DNA of 64,000 bases from the NCBI GenBank assembly GCA_018223435.1, contig JAGTTO010000001.1:620001-684000 (forward strand). The letters are read 5' to 3'. The translations under genes were made by a program, and so were the position numbers. Below the pieces are notes generated by a model. The model did not search any database. It had not been told where the DNA came from and saw only the letters and a program-made list of their open reading frames with translations. The stretch comes from Lachnospiraceae bacterium Marseille-Q4251. Lineage in GTDB: Bacteria; Bacillota; Clostridia; Lachnospirales; Lachnospiraceae. This document shows positions 1-13,416 of the stretch, piece after piece (within the stretch, counting starts at the first letter, position 1; every line of letters begins with the position of its first letter).

Positions 1-282
1 AATATCGGAGCTTCTGTCCATCAGGATAATATCCGGATAATCCTGTCCTGCCAGCATCAGGGACAGTTTTTCTCCCGGATCTCCGGTCGGGCTGATCAGG
101 TCAATATTTACGCCTGTACGGTTCATCAGTTCCTCGGCAATACGATCATCAAATGCTTTGATACCAGAGTTCTTGTCAAAAAAAGAAATGGTCGGACGCT
201 CCTCATCGGCTGCTGCCGGGATCACGGTCATAGAGCTGACTGCCATAACACTTGCAAGAAGTAATGCAATTCTTTTTTTCAT
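1..282 (-). CDS. Extracellular solute-binding protein, N-terminal part (runs off the window)
   Basis: The first 94 codons of a minus-strand gene that leaves the window at base 1. The protein starts MKKRIALLLASVMAVSS, a typical Sec signal peptide ending near AAA-DEE. The mature start (SFFDKNSG, then FDDRIAEELMNRTGVNI and SLMLAGQDYPDIILMD) is clearly paralogous to the lipoprotein at 1988-3571, so it belongs to the family 1 carbohydrate-type ABC binding proteins. Unlike that paralogue it has no lipobox cysteine in the visible part. The ATG is preceded by a strong AGGGAGG ribosome site. The permease genes are probably beyond the window edge. It follows the YesM/YesN cluster on the same strand and may be one of its regulated targets; this is inference. 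Confidence 0.85.
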   Translation of the reverse strand, partial: MKKRIALLLASVMAVSSMTVIPAAADEERPTISFFDKNSGIKAFDDRIAEELMNRTGVNIDLISPTGDPGEKLSLMLAGQDYPDIILMDRSSDI

Positions 283-403
283 GTTTCTTATCCTCCCTTT
301 GTTTTGTGTAATATGTTCAATTGTTCCTTTGATATTTTATATTTTATGGTTATTTTTCCATCTCTACCATATTTCTTTTTTCCATTTTATATCTTAAATA
401 TAC

Positions 404-441
404 AAAAAAACAGCATCCCATAATTTTTGAATGCTGTTTTT
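404..441 (-). terminator. Intrinsic terminator after the YesN-type regulator gene
   Basis: AACAGCAT and ATGCTGTT form an 8-bp stem with a run of T on both sides, so it could act in both directions. It lies just after the stop at 470 and separates the regulator from the next binding-protein gene. Confidence 0.75.
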
Positions 442-469
442 CACCAAAATATATCAATTTTTAACACTG

Positions 470-1984
470 CTATAAGTATTTTTTTCGGTATTCATTGGGC
501 GTTTCTCCATATCTTTTTGTAAATATAGAACAAAAATAGGAAACATTTTCATATCCCACCTGCATACTGACCTCTTTCACCTTGTATTTCGGATTTTTCA
601 ACAATTCACAGGCCTGTTCAAACCGGTAATCCGTGATATATTCCAGAATTGTCTGACCGGTTCCTTCCTTAAAAATAGTACGGATATAATTAGCTGAAAA
701 ATGAATCTCCGCAGCCATATCTTCCACCGTTACGGACTGGCTGTAATGGCTTCTGACATACTCCTGGACTTTCCGCACCACATAGGCACTTTTACAGTCA
801 CCGAGCTGCTGATTCCTCTTTTCCTCTATGGTTTTCAAAATTCCGTCCACATAGTCTCTGGCTTCCTCGATACAGCAGCATTTCCGCAGATTCTCATACT
901 GATTTTCTCTCTGTTTCTCCTTTCCCTCTCTATTTTCCGGCATGATCTTTCTCTCCAGTTTAAGAGAAACCCGGTACAGAAACTGCAAAACTTCTTCTTT
1001 TTCTATTTTTTCCTCAGAGAAAAAGGTAAAAGCCTGAGCCAGAAGTTTACCGATTTCAGCATCCTGGCCAGCGCGTATGAGTCCTTCCAGCTGATTCTTA
1101 AAAGATTCTAATTCCCGAAAATACTCTTTTCTTCCGGTTCCCTCCGGTTCTCTGAAGCTTTCCTGTATCGGCTTTAAGGATCCTTTTTCTTCATAAAAAA
1201 TCTCTTTTTCCCAGCTCTTCAGCTGATGCCAGGCCGCCCGGAGACCTTCTTTCTCCACACTTTGCTTCAGCCAGACACCTCCATAGCTTTTTCCTGTAAG
1301 TTCTTTCAGGATCTTCTGGATCCGAAAAGCCGCATCGTGAAAATCCACATATCCCCATATCAAAAAAGTCAATGTACTGCCATCCAGCCAGACAGTTTCG
1401 ATCTCTGCCAGTTTTTTCTCCATACTCCGGTCCAGGTTCTTCTGAAAAACCTGAAAAAACTGAACCATACCGAAACGGCCGTCGTTTTTTTCCCCGGATA
1501 CCTGTTTCAGCTCCTGAAGCAGTCTGTCCTCCGGTATCTGTTCTTCTGTACAGAGACGCTGAAGAAGGAGTTTTTCCATCACATCCACAGAATTCTGAAA
1601 AAGATTCTCTTTTTCAATCTGTTTGATTGCCCTATGAATCACCTCAGCGATGCTCTCTTCGGAAAAAGGCTTTAAGATGTAATTCACAGCGTTTACTTGA
1701 AAGGCTTCTTTTATATAAGCAAAATCATCATAGCCTGTTAAAAAGATGATCTTAATATCCCTGTTCCACTCATAAATCTTTTTCGCCAAATTGACACCGT
1801 TCATGACAGGCATCTGAATATCTGTAATGACGATATCCGGCTGCCGGTCCAGTACCAGTTCATAAGCAGCCTTTCCGTTTTTTGCCGTATCTACATGATC
1901 AATGCCCAGCGTTTTCCAGTCTATATAATTTTTCAGAGCTTCCAGTTCCATCTTTTCATCATCAACAAGTAAAATTCGATACAT
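470..1984 (-). CDS. Response regulator, YesN type (REC + AraC HTH)
   Basis: A 504-residue cytoplasmic transcription regulator. The N-terminal receiver domain (about 1-120) shows the acidic pocket LLVDDE, the phospho-acceptor D55 in TDIQMP and the conserved lysine in ILKPF. A long linker follows, then a C-terminal AraC/XylS pair of helix-turn-helices (about 400-504, with VEDMAAEIHFSANYIRTIF and VSMQVGYENVSYFCSIF). This is the architecture of YesN-like regulators that pair with YesM-like kinases and activate sugar uptake genes. The gene starts 3 bases after the stop of the lipoprotein gene, which itself overlaps the kinase gene, so kinase, binding lipoprotein and regulator are one operon. The ligand is unknown. 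Confidence 0.93.
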   Translation of the reverse strand: MYRILLVDDEKMELEALKNYIDWKTLGIDHVDTAKNGKAAYELVLDRQPDIVITDIQMPVMNGVNLAKKIYEWNRDIKIIFLTGYDDFAYIKEAFQVNAVNYILKPFSEESIAEVIHRAIKQIEKENLFQNSVDVMEKLLLQRLCTEEQIPEDRLLQELKQVSGEKNDGRFGMVQFFQVFQKNLDRSMEKKLAEIETVWLDGSTLTFLIWGYVDFHDAAFRIQKILKELTGKSYGGVWLKQSVEKEGLRAAWHQLKSWEKEIFYEEKGSLKPIQESFREPEGTGRKEYFRELESFKNQLEGLIRAGQDAEIGKLLAQAFTFFSEEKIEKEEVLQFLYRVSLKLERKIMPENREGKEKQRENQYENLRKCCCIEEARDYVDGILKTIEEKRNQQLGDCKSAYVVRKVQEYVRSHYSQSVTVEDMAAEIHFSANYIRTIFKEGTGQTILEYITDYRFEQACELLKNPKYKVKEVSMQVGYENVSYFCSIFTKRYGETPNEYRKKYL

Positions 1985-1987
1985 ATA

Positions 1988-3571
1988 TTATTCCTCTCCC
2001 CACAGTCTGATCCGTTTTTTATAATTCTCTGTTATGACTTTCTCTGCTTTTGAAAGTCCCTCCACTTCCATATCGGCAATCATTTTATCATAAAGCCGGA
2101 GGCATTCTTCTTCACTGGATGCATCGATCAGCCGCGGATAAGCTTTCTGGTAAATTTCCTGAACATTTTTCCAGATCAGAGCCTCCTCGGTACCGCTGGC
2201 AGGATCCAGATTTGTATAAAAAGAGGTATCCCACCGGTCTGTCCGAAACCGTTCATTTCCCAGTTTTGCCTCCTTGGATATCTCATATTTGGTCATCATG
2301 TCATAAGGACTTCCATCACTCCCAAGACCGTTTTTTATAAACCAGCTCCACCGCCGAATACCCGTGTTCTTTTTGGCCTGATTGATATCACTGACTGCCT
2401 CTGCCAATATTGCCGCATCCGGTGTCCGCTTGCCATCCACATAATTCCAATCTTCTCCTTCAATCCCCCAGAGCATCAGGTACTGTCCCTCTTCGCTGGC
2501 CAGAAAGTCGATGACTTTCAGCACGGCATCCATGTTTTTACAGTGATCAGTTACCGCAATTGCATCCCAGCCCAGAGTACTTCTGCCGTTATAAGTAGTT
2601 TCATCTGCTGATATCCCTTTTCCAAGAACCTTATAAGGATAATAATCCGCATTCTCTCCCCATTTTTCTTTTACCTGGTTGCGGTCTTTATCCAGATCCC
2701 AGTAGGCACAAGCTGTGGCAAAAACTCTTCCTTCCGTAAGTTTTTTGGAAAAAAGAGTTCTCTGAGTCACGATCCACTCCTTATCCAGCAAACCTTCCCG
2801 ATACAGTTGATTCAGAAAAAGGATCAATTCCCGATATTTAGGATCTCTTGTCAGATGATATAATTTTCCATTGTTTTCATAATAATTTTTCATTCCATAC
2901 ATGCCGCGAAGAGGCGTATTATAATTCAGACTTGTACACAGAGCTAATGGGAGAGAAGTTTTTCCTTCGGATTCCGGATATTTTTTCTGAAACCTTCTCA
3001 AAAGATCCAGAAATTCATCCTGCGTAAAAGGCTCATTGCTGTCTGCCCGTTCTTTTCCTACCAGTTCACAGAGGTAATCATAGCGGATCTGAAATGCTGA
3101 TGAGGAATCCTCATCTACTCCGTACCAGTTACTTAAATAATAGAGTTTGCCATCTTCTGTCCTGAGCCTGTTCAGCACATCTCCGTACATACTTTTCACA
3201 TTGGCTAACTGCTCCATATAAGGTTCCAGATCTACCAGATAACCGGCTTCTACATATTTCTGAATATTGTCCATGTTAATTAGAATCATATCCGGGTAGT
3301 CCTGATAAGCCAGCATAAGACTCACTTTCTCTGTAACATCATCTGTGGGATCCATGATGTTGATTTTCACACCCGTCTGCTTCATGATTTCCCGTGCAAT
3401 CCGGTCATCGAACTGGTACTCACCGGAATTCACATCAAACACAGTGATCTCCGGTATTTCTGTCTCCCCTTCCTTTGACTGTTCCGTATCCTCTGTCTTT
3501 TGGGGTCCGACACAACCAGTCAGAAAAAAAGCCACTGCCACTAAAAAAAGAATTTTCGTAAATTTTCTCAT
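1988..3571 (-). CDS. Extracellular solute-binding lipoprotein between kinase and regulator
   Basis: A 527-residue lipoprotein of the family 1 ABC solute-binding type. Signal peptide MRKFTKILFLVAVAFFLTGC with a lipobox FLTGC, so it should be anchored on the outer face of the membrane. The mature part begins with a charged spacer and then VFDVNSGEYQFDDRIAREI, matching the partial protein at 1-282. Its ATG overlaps the kinase stop (ATGA), and only 3 bases separate it from the regulator gene. No permease or ATPase is adjacent. The position between kinase and regulator suggests a sensory role, presenting a ligand to the kinase, as in three-component systems; uptake with a distant permease is the alternative. 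Confidence 0.9.
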   Translation of the reverse strand: MRKFTKILFLVAVAFFLTGCVGPQKTEDTEQSKEGETEIPEITVFDVNSGEYQFDDRIAREIMKQTGVKINIMDPTDDVTEKVSLMLAYQDYPDMILINMDNIQKYVEAGYLVDLEPYMEQLANVKSMYGDVLNRLRTEDGKLYYLSNWYGVDEDSSSAFQIRYDYLCELVGKERADSNEPFTQDEFLDLLRRFQKKYPESEGKTSLPLALCTSLNYNTPLRGMYGMKNYYENNGKLYHLTRDPKYRELILFLNQLYREGLLDKEWIVTQRTLFSKKLTEGRVFATACAYWDLDKDRNQVKEKWGENADYYPYKVLGKGISADETTYNGRSTLGWDAIAVTDHCKNMDAVLKVIDFLASEEGQYLMLWGIEGEDWNYVDGKRTPDAAILAEAVSDINQAKKNTGIRRWSWFIKNGLGSDGSPYDMMTKYEISKEAKLGNERFRTDRWDTSFYTNLDPASGTEEALIWKNVQEIYQKAYPRLIDASSEEECLRLYDKMIADMEVEGLSKAEKVITENYKKRIRLWGEE

Positions 3572-5247
3572 GCTTTTGCCCTTTCTCTCCCTGGAAATTC
3601 AATTCGTATTTTCGTTCCAAATCCCCTTTCACTCTCAATATAGACGCCATACTGAGGACCATATTGCAGCTTAATCCGAATGTTTACATTCCGAAGACCG
3701 TAGCCTCCTTCCGAATGATTCATGGAATTCTGTAGATCCATCAGTTTCTCCGGATCCATGCCACAACCATCATCAATAACTTCGAACACTGTTTTTCCCT
3801 GCTCTTCAAAGAGGCGGATCAAAATATGGAAAACTTCTGAATCATCATCTCTGCCATGGTGAATCGCGTTTTCCACAATAGGCTGGAGCGTCAGTTTTAC
3901 CACATGCACATCAAGAAGAGATTCATCCAGTTCATATTCCACCTCTATGGAATCATCAAACCGCATTCTCTGGATCTTCAGATAACTTTCCAGAAGATTC
4001 AGTTCTTCTCGGATAGTAATATCCTGTTTTCCTTTACTCAACGTGATCCGGTAAAAATCTGACAGATAAAGGATTGCCCTAGAGGCAACTTTGTCTCCAT
4101 TTCCCATGGCAAGCACAGAAATCGATGAAAGGGCATTATATAGAAAATGAGGATTGATCTGTTCCTGCAGAAGATTCAGTTCTGAAATTTTCCGATCCAG
4201 TTCCTTTTTATAAGACTCTTCAATCAGAGTATGGATCTTCTCTCCCAGCTGATTGACCGAGTCCGCGATCTCATCCAGTTCATCCCTGTCTCTGCCGTTC
4301 TCAGGGAGAAAAATCCGGTAATTCAGTTTGCCTTCACCAATGGATCTGGCTCCCTGACGGACTTTATCCACTTTATTCCGAAAGGAACGGCTGTAAAGAT
4401 AAATCGCCGCAAGAGCCAGAACCGCACTCACGAAAAAGACCAAAAAAATCCTGGAAGCTACCAGTCCCGCTTCTTTATCATAACGCCGACTGTCCGTAAA
4501 CAACTGAAGCTGACCGCAGTAGGCAGTATTGTTTTTCATAAAAAGCTGTTTTTCCAGATTTATGGAAGCCATATTTTTACCGATCAGTTCCTGATCATTG
4601 GAGGCCTGGATTTCTCCAGCATCATCCAGAAGCACCATGATGATCTCTTCATCTCCCAGGCCCAACATCTGATTCAGATAATCTTCTGTTATTTCCATAT
4701 ACACAAATATCTGATACTGACCTGATTCATAAAAATTCAGTTTTCTGGTAAAAGAAATTGTTCCGTTACCAGTGTTCTGCATATGCATGACCCCACCGTT
4801 TCCGGTCGTCTGACACCAGTCCGGCAGATTTTCCGGATCCAGCAGATAGAAATAATACTCATCCTGTGGAAGGGTGCGGTTGCTGGTATAAACGGAAATC
4901 TTTGTAATATCCGGATTAAAGGTTTTGATATTGCTAAAAAGATCATCTACATAAGAATAAAGATCCTCATACCCTCTCTGGCTGTAGTCTGCTGTAAGAT
5001 AACTCTGCAGCGTATTATCCATATAAAACATATTAGAGACTGCATAATAATTGTTTGCTTTTTCATCCAGATTTTTGATGGTATGCTCCATCTGGTAGGA
5101 CAGCTCCTCATAAAGACGTTCCAGCTGAATTTTCTTTGTATTTCCATAAGTAAAGACTGCAATGAGAAACATGGGAAGAAGCGCAAAGAGTGCATAGTAA
5201 AAAATGAGTTTATACTGAACTCCTGCACTTTTATTCGTTTTTTTCAT
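3568..5247 (-). CDS. Sensor histidine kinase, YesM type
   Basis: A membrane kinase of 559 residues. Two membrane segments (about 12-32 and 275-297) bracket an extracytoplasmic sensor region; a HAMP segment follows, then the His_kinase domain with the phospho-acceptor block QEQINPHFLYNALSSIS and a HATPase_c domain (PIVENAIHHG, DDGCGMD). The start is placed at the ATG of MKKTNKS, preceded by GGGAG; a longer reading frame to 5487 only overlaps the upstream peptidase gene. The stop overlaps the lipoprotein start. It should phosphorylate the YesN-type regulator at 470-1984. The signal is probably a sugar or oligosaccharide, possibly delivered by the lipoprotein. Confidence 0.93.
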   Translation of the reverse strand: MKKTNKSAGVQYKLIFYYALFALLPMFLIAVFTYGNTKKIQLERLYEELSYQMEHTIKNLDEKANNYYAVSNMFYMDNTLQSYLTADYSQRGYEDLYSYVDDLFSNIKTFNPDITKISVYTSNRTLPQDEYYFYLLDPENLPDWCQTTGNGGVMHMQNTGNGTISFTRKLNFYESGQYQIFVYMEITEDYLNQMLGLGDEEIIMVLLDDAGEIQASNDQELIGKNMASINLEKQLFMKNNTAYCGQLQLFTDSRRYDKEAGLVASRIFLVFFVSAVLALAAIYLYSRSFRNKVDKVRQGARSIGEGKLNYRIFLPENGRDRDELDEIADSVNQLGEKIHTLIEESYKKELDRKISELNLLQEQINPHFLYNALSSISVLAMGNGDKVASRAILYLSDFYRITLSKGKQDITIREELNLLESYLKIQRMRFDDSIEVEYELDESLLDVHVVKLTLQPIVENAIHHGRDDDSEVFHILIRLFEEQGKTVFEVIDDGCGMDPEKLMDLQNSMNHSEGGYGLRNVNIRIKLQYGPQYGVYIESERGFGTKIRIEFPGRERAKA

Positions 5248-5267
5248 CAGGAACTCTCCCTTCCTGT

Positions 5268-6407
5268 TTATCTTACAAACCGCTCCGAGACCAGATCGGC
5301 CGCAATGGCAAAGCCCGGTTTCAGACTCTCTGTATAGATCCACTCTTCTCTGGTGTGTTCTCCGTCGCCCAGGCAAAGGCCGATGGTCGCAGCAGGAATC
5401 CCAAGGGACAGCGGAATGTTGCAGTCTGTGGAAGAAGGTGCAAAAACCGGTTCTTTTCCATAATGTTTTGTAATGATCCTCCGGCACAGTTCCGCAAGTT
5501 CTTTCTGGCGCGGATCCTCGTTTCCTTTTCTTCCGCAGGGGCGTTCTCCTATGATCTCCGTCCGGATATCCAGACCTGTTTTTCGGAATTTCTCCAGTGT
5601 TTCTTCAAAATAATCCCGCACTTTCTCCATGCTTTCCAGATTATCCGAGCGGAATTCATAGAGCATCTCTGCCTGCTGGGCGATGGTATTGATAGAAGTG
5701 CCGCCTTTTACCATGCCTACATTATAGGTTGTCTTGCTTCCATCCTGAGGCACCTGATACTGATAAAGTGCCTGGATCAAGGCAGAAAGCTCTGCCAGTG
5801 CATTCCTGTTTCCAAAATTAAAGTAAGAATGGCCTCCTTCCGTCCGGACTTCTACCCGGTAACGGACAGAACCAACTGCGCGGGTACAGATACTATCCAT
5901 ATATCCGTCAAAAGAAACCACCTGGACCAGATCTTCTCCATAACGACTGTTCAAAGCACGGGAACCTTTGAGATTTCCCAGTCCTTCCTCGCAGGCATTG
6001 GCTGCAAAAATCAGATTTCCGTTTGTCTTGGGATGATATTTTGCCACATATTTTGCCATCATCATCAGGATCGCTACGTTAGCTGTATCATCTCCGACCC
6101 CCGGAGAAAACATTTTTCCGTCTTCTTCCCGGACACCCATGGATTCCATATCCGGGAATACCGTATCGATATGTGCCATAAACAGGGCTGTCGGCACACC
6201 TTCTTCATAATGATACGGATAGATCACATTCTTCGCTTCATCAATAAAGACTCCTTCTGCTCCCTGCATTTCCAACCATTCTTTGATAAAGGCCGCCCGA
6301 CGTTCCTCATGATGACTGGGTGAAGGGATCTCACAAAGTTTCCAGAGAAGTGCTTTTACCTCTGCCTGGTTTTCTTCCATAAAAATTTCCATTTCTTCTG
6401 TCAGCAT
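5268..6407 (-). CDS. M20 family metallopeptidase
   Basis: A 379-residue cytoplasmic zinc peptidase or amidohydrolase of the M20 clan. Seen motifs: FMAHIDTVF (first metal His and Asp), PGVGDDTANVA (bridging Asp), NACEEGLGN (catalytic Glu pair) and, near the C terminus, TDCNIPLSLG. The central part (about 180-290) is the lid/dimerisation domain with GGHSYFNFGNRNA. Members remove N-terminal residues from small peptides or act on related amides; the substrate cannot be read from the sequence. The gene lies 20 bases upstream of the kinase gene on the same strand and may head that operon, although a peptidase is not an obvious partner for a YesM system. Confidence 0.88.
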   Translation of the reverse strand: MLTEEMEIFMEENQAEVKALLWKLCEIPSPSHHEERRAAFIKEWLEMQGAEGVFIDEAKNVIYPYHYEEGVPTALFMAHIDTVFPDMESMGVREEDGKMFSPGVGDDTANVAILMMMAKYVAKYHPKTNGNLIFAANACEEGLGNLKGSRALNSRYGEDLVQVVSFDGYMDSICTRAVGSVRYRVEVRTEGGHSYFNFGNRNALAELSALIQALYQYQVPQDGSKTTYNVGMVKGGTSINTIAQQAEMLYEFRSDNLESMEKVRDYFEETLEKFRKTGLDIRTEIIGERPCGRKGNEDPRQKELAELCRRIITKHYGKEPVFAPSSTDCNIPLSLGIPAATIGLCLGDGEHTREEWIYTESLKPGFAIAADLVSERFVR

Positions 6408-6438
6408 AATATCCTACCTCTCATTCTATCCGGCAAAT

Positions 6439-6505
6439 AAAACCGGTTTTTGTGCAATTTTATCACCACAAAGCAATACTTTATCAATACTTTATCAATA
6501 TTTTA
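6439..6505. repeat. 11-bp tandem repeat and palindrome upstream of the M20 gene
   Basis: CAATACTTTAT occurs twice in tandem (6474-6495) with a third degenerate copy to 6505, and AAAACCGGTTTT at 6439-6450 is a perfect 12-bp palindrome. Both lie in the promoter and leader region of the M20 operon and could be operator sites. Nothing else is recognised between 6408 and the rRNA terminator. Confidence 0.45.
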
Positions 6506-6558
6506 AACAACTTAGCTAAAAAAAGCAATAGACCATATAAAAGAAACCTTTCAGACAA

Positions 6559-6586
6559 CAAAAAAACCAGAAGCTTTTGCTCCTGG
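6559..6586 (-). terminator. Terminator of the rRNA operon
   Basis: An 8-bp stem CCAGGAGC/GCTTCTGG with an AAAA loop, followed by T7 in the minus-strand sense, about 180 bases after the 23S 3' end. No second 5S gene is seen between the 23S gene and this terminator. Confidence 0.8.
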
Positions 6587-6763
6587 CTCTCATTTCATAT
6601 ACCTTCAAAACCACACACAGAAATGTTTTTGTTTCTTTCCATCCGATTTTCTTCTACCCAGACTGCCTTTTTTGGAAGTTCTGTTCGCTACGCTCGCAGA
6701 ACAACCAACGCACTAGACTCTGTCTTCGTCTTCGACTTGCCAATCGTCAAGTGCTTTTGGCTT

Positions 6764-9654
<2,891 letters not shown>

Positions 9655-9977
9655 AACTTTCTCTGCCATGTAGCGTCACGGCAGTTGGTCTGGGTTTTTA
9701 TCAAGTTCATGGTTTCCGATGTTTCTAACATTCAAATGAAAGTTAAAAACCAGATTCCACTACGTCTTGTGATTACCTCTCGGTAATCTCCTCGGATGTC
9801 TTTCTCTTAAATATTTAAGAAAAAACTTTCTTTTCTGTATGCGGTTTTCAAGGTACATTCTTATACACAATCATGTTTGGTAATGATTGGTTAATAATTC
9901 AGGAATGAAAAGCTTAGTTTCTTGGTGCTTCTCACTACTCCGCAGCCTGAGCACTCGGAAAACAAGTTTTCCTCGTT

Positions 9978-10000
9978 CAGGATATTCTTCGAATATCCTG
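9978..10000 (-). other. Perfect hairpin in the 23S-tRNA spacer
   Basis: CAGGATATTC and GAATATCCTG form a perfect 10-bp stem with a 3-nt loop in the 430-bp spacer between tRNA-Ala and 23S. A second hairpin TTCGAG-CAAG-CTCGAA follows at about 10024. They may be RNA-processing structures. No gene is seen in the spacer. Confidence 0.55.
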
Positions 10001-10083
10001 TCTGGCTTGTCTGGCCTGCTTTGTTCGAGCAAGCTCGAAAAAGCTTCCCAGCCAATCCAGCGGCTGCTCTCTGAATTATTAAG

Positions 10084-10156
10084 TGGAGATGGAGAGATTC
10101 GAACTCTTGACCCCCTGCTTGCAAGGCAGGTGCTCTCCCAACTGAGCTACACCCCC
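10084..10156 (-). tRNA. tRNA-Ala (anticodon TGC)
   Basis: A 73-nt cloverleaf. Acceptor GGGGGTG pairs with CATCTCC, anticodon stem CCTGC/GCAGG with TGC in the loop, T-loop GTTCGAATC. The 3' CCA is not encoded (A73 is followed by CTT). It lies inside the rRNA operon. Confidence 0.96.
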
Positions 10157-10233
10157 ACGGATGCGGTGCCATCTTCGATTGTTTCTTTATATCTCTTGTT
10201 TCTTCTCGATGGGCTCGCGTTGGCTTTCGCCAA

Positions 10234-10307
<74 letters not shown>

Positions 10308-10313
10308 ATCTAT

Positions 10314-10430
10314 TCTGGCAGCCACCTGCTCTCCCGTGCCGTCTCCAGCAAAGTACCATCGGCCGCTTAGGTCTTAACCATCGTGTTCGGGATGGGAACG
10401 GGTGTGTCCCCTAAGCGCATCGCCACCAGA
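10314..10430 (-). rRNA. rrf: 5S ribosomal RNA, between 16S and 23S
   Basis: A 117-nt gene with the closing helix TCTGGTGGC/GCTGCCAGA and the conserved loop A stretch CCCATCCCGAACACG. It lies between the 16S gene and the tRNA-Ile/tRNA-Ala pair, not after the 23S gene. Confidence 0.95.
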
Positions 10431-10629
10431 AATATTCGTTATCCAGTTGTAAGTGCACAATCAGATGGAGGTGATCGTTGGAAGCTTGCTTCCGTAAGAT
10501 CATATACAGCTGATTGTATAAGCGGCTCTGCCGCGACCGAGTGAACCATGTAATGATTCGCGAGGTGCACAAACAGCGTCCTGCTTACACTTGATAACTC
10601 AACAGTGACTATCCTTTACTAGCTCTTTT

Positions 10630-12168
<1,539 letters not shown>

Positions 12169-12333
12169 GTTTGTCCAGGATCAAAACTTAGCTTGGCTAA
12201 AATTCTTATCCCGTTAAATTTACTTTGGTTTTGTTCTTTAAGAACTATATTCTTTTGAACTTTCAAGGATATGTCACTGTTCAGTTATCAAGGTTCTCTG
12301 TGATTTCATTTGCTCTCTTGCGACAGCTTTTAT

Positions 12334-12362
12334 ATTCTATCACAACTTCTTTTGTTTGTCAA
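12334..12362 (-). promoter_or_regulatory. rRNA operon promoter P2
   Basis: TTGACA and TAGAAT with a 17-bp spacer, preceded by an A-tract and GTGG. It is the proximal of two strong promoters in the 340-bp region upstream of the 16S gene. Confidence 0.85.
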
Positions 12363-12454
12363 CCACTTTTTTCATCTTTTTTTGAAAGATTCAAAAGTTA
12401 CAATTGTTTGAATTGTTCGAGCAGTTCAATCAATTTCATTGGCGACAGTGAGTA

Positions 12455-12483
12455 TAATACACCACTGCCGCCGGATTGTCAAC
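12455..12483 (-). promoter_or_regulatory. rRNA operon promoter P1
   Basis: TTGACA and TATTAT with a 17-bp spacer, preceded by AAAAAAGTAG. The distal promoter, starting about 30 bases downstream of the hydrolase stop. Confidence 0.85.
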
Positions 12484-12509
12484 TACTTTTTTCAAGTTTT
12501 TTCCACTTT

Positions 12510-13283
12510 CTATTTACAACACTCAACAACCTCTTCTGCCCACCTTACCGGTTGACAGCAGAAGAGCTCTTCGTGCTGAAGATCAAACTCCCGGATATCC
12601 GGATTCTTAAAATACAGGTGATAACGCTCCCTGTACTTCTCTCCCATCTTCAGGGCATAGAAGACATGGATTGTTGTGCCCGGTACCGCAATGCCGTGAT
12701 CCACCTTTGTCACCAGATCGGAATAAAACTGATTGCGGATGGTTTTCTTTGTGATCCAGGGACAGCCGCCCTTTCCGATCCCGAACATGCCGCAAAATTT
12801 TTCCATCAGTTCTTTTTTCCCCGGATCGGCATTTTTATCCATCCGCTTCTTCATCCAGCCCGGCAGTTCTCCTTTTTTCACCATGGGATAAAGGATGGGA
12901 AGCATGATCGCGCTCTCCAGTTTCGCCAGAAGAGGACCGGCCTCATCCATATCGCTGCTGCCGATGATGCCGTGCTCGATGGTGATTTTCTTCCGTTGAA
13001 TCAGAAGGGCCACAAAACTTCCACCCAGAGAGCAGCCATAGGCGGCCTTGATCTTCCCGCCGTAATTTTTCCGGACCTCCGCCTCGACCTTTTCGCACTC
13101 CTCCAGCATGGACGAAAACTCGGTCTTTTCCTTCGGATCAAAGCCATCGTAGGAGACGACTACCGTATAGAAAGACTTATGAAGCTCCTCCAGCACATGA
13201 TCGAAACTCGTCCAGAGACAGCAGGTCCCCGGGAAAAGAAAGATCACCGGCTTTCCTTTTTCCCCGCTTCCGTAAAAACGCAT
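12510..13283 (-). CDS. Alpha/beta hydrolase
   Basis: A 257-residue soluble protein. VIFLFPGTCCLWTSFD near the N terminus has the oxyanion-side pattern of alpha/beta hydrolases, and YGCSLGGSF at about 102-110 is the nucleophile elbow (G-x-S-x-G). A late His near the C terminus (FDLQHEELF) could complete the triad. The substrate is unknown. The ATG has an AGAGGG ribosome site, and a strong promoter (TTGACT-17-TATAGT) lies upstream. The gene is divergent from the regulator at 13417 and sits directly upstream of the rRNA operon, so readthrough into rRNA is possible; no terminator was recognised between them. Confidence 0.8.
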   Translation of the reverse strand: MRFYGSGEKGKPVIFLFPGTCCLWTSFDHVLEELHKSFYTVVVSYDGFDPKEKTEFSSMLEECEKVEAEVRKNYGGKIKAAYGCSLGGSFVALLIQRKKITIEHGIIGSSDMDEAGPLLAKLESAIMLPILYPMVKKGELPGWMKKRMDKNADPGKKELMEKFCGMFGIGKGGCPWITKKTIRNQFYSDLVTKVDHGIAVPGTTIHVFYALKMGEKYRERYHLYFKNPDIREFDLQHEELFCCQPVRWAEEVVECCK

Positions 13284-13325
13284 GTTATCCCTCTTTTCAT
13301 GAATTAGTACTTGCTAACTGTTTTT

Positions 13326-13354
13326 ACTATAAGCCCTTCCCATGGCAGAGTCAA
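13326..13354 (-). promoter_or_regulatory. Promoter of the alpha/beta hydrolase gene
   Basis: TTGACT and TATAGT with a 17-bp spacer, in the divergent region between the hydrolase and the YesN-type regulator. Confidence 0.75.
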
Positions 13355-13416
13355 CGTTTTTATTTGTATTTATTCTTCTAATATTATATACTTATTTGTA
13401 TATGGAGGTATGAGTT

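Noticed and set aside
5248..5487. N-terminal extension of the YesM kinase to 5487
   Set aside because: It overlaps the end of the M20 peptidase gene in another frame and has no ribosome site; the ATG at 5247 has GGGAG and starts a normal membrane segment.
12225..13307. Long plus-strand frame over the rRNA promoter region and hydrolase gene
   Set aside because: Antisense to the hydrolase, which has a nucleophile elbow, promoter and ribosome site; the plus frame has none.
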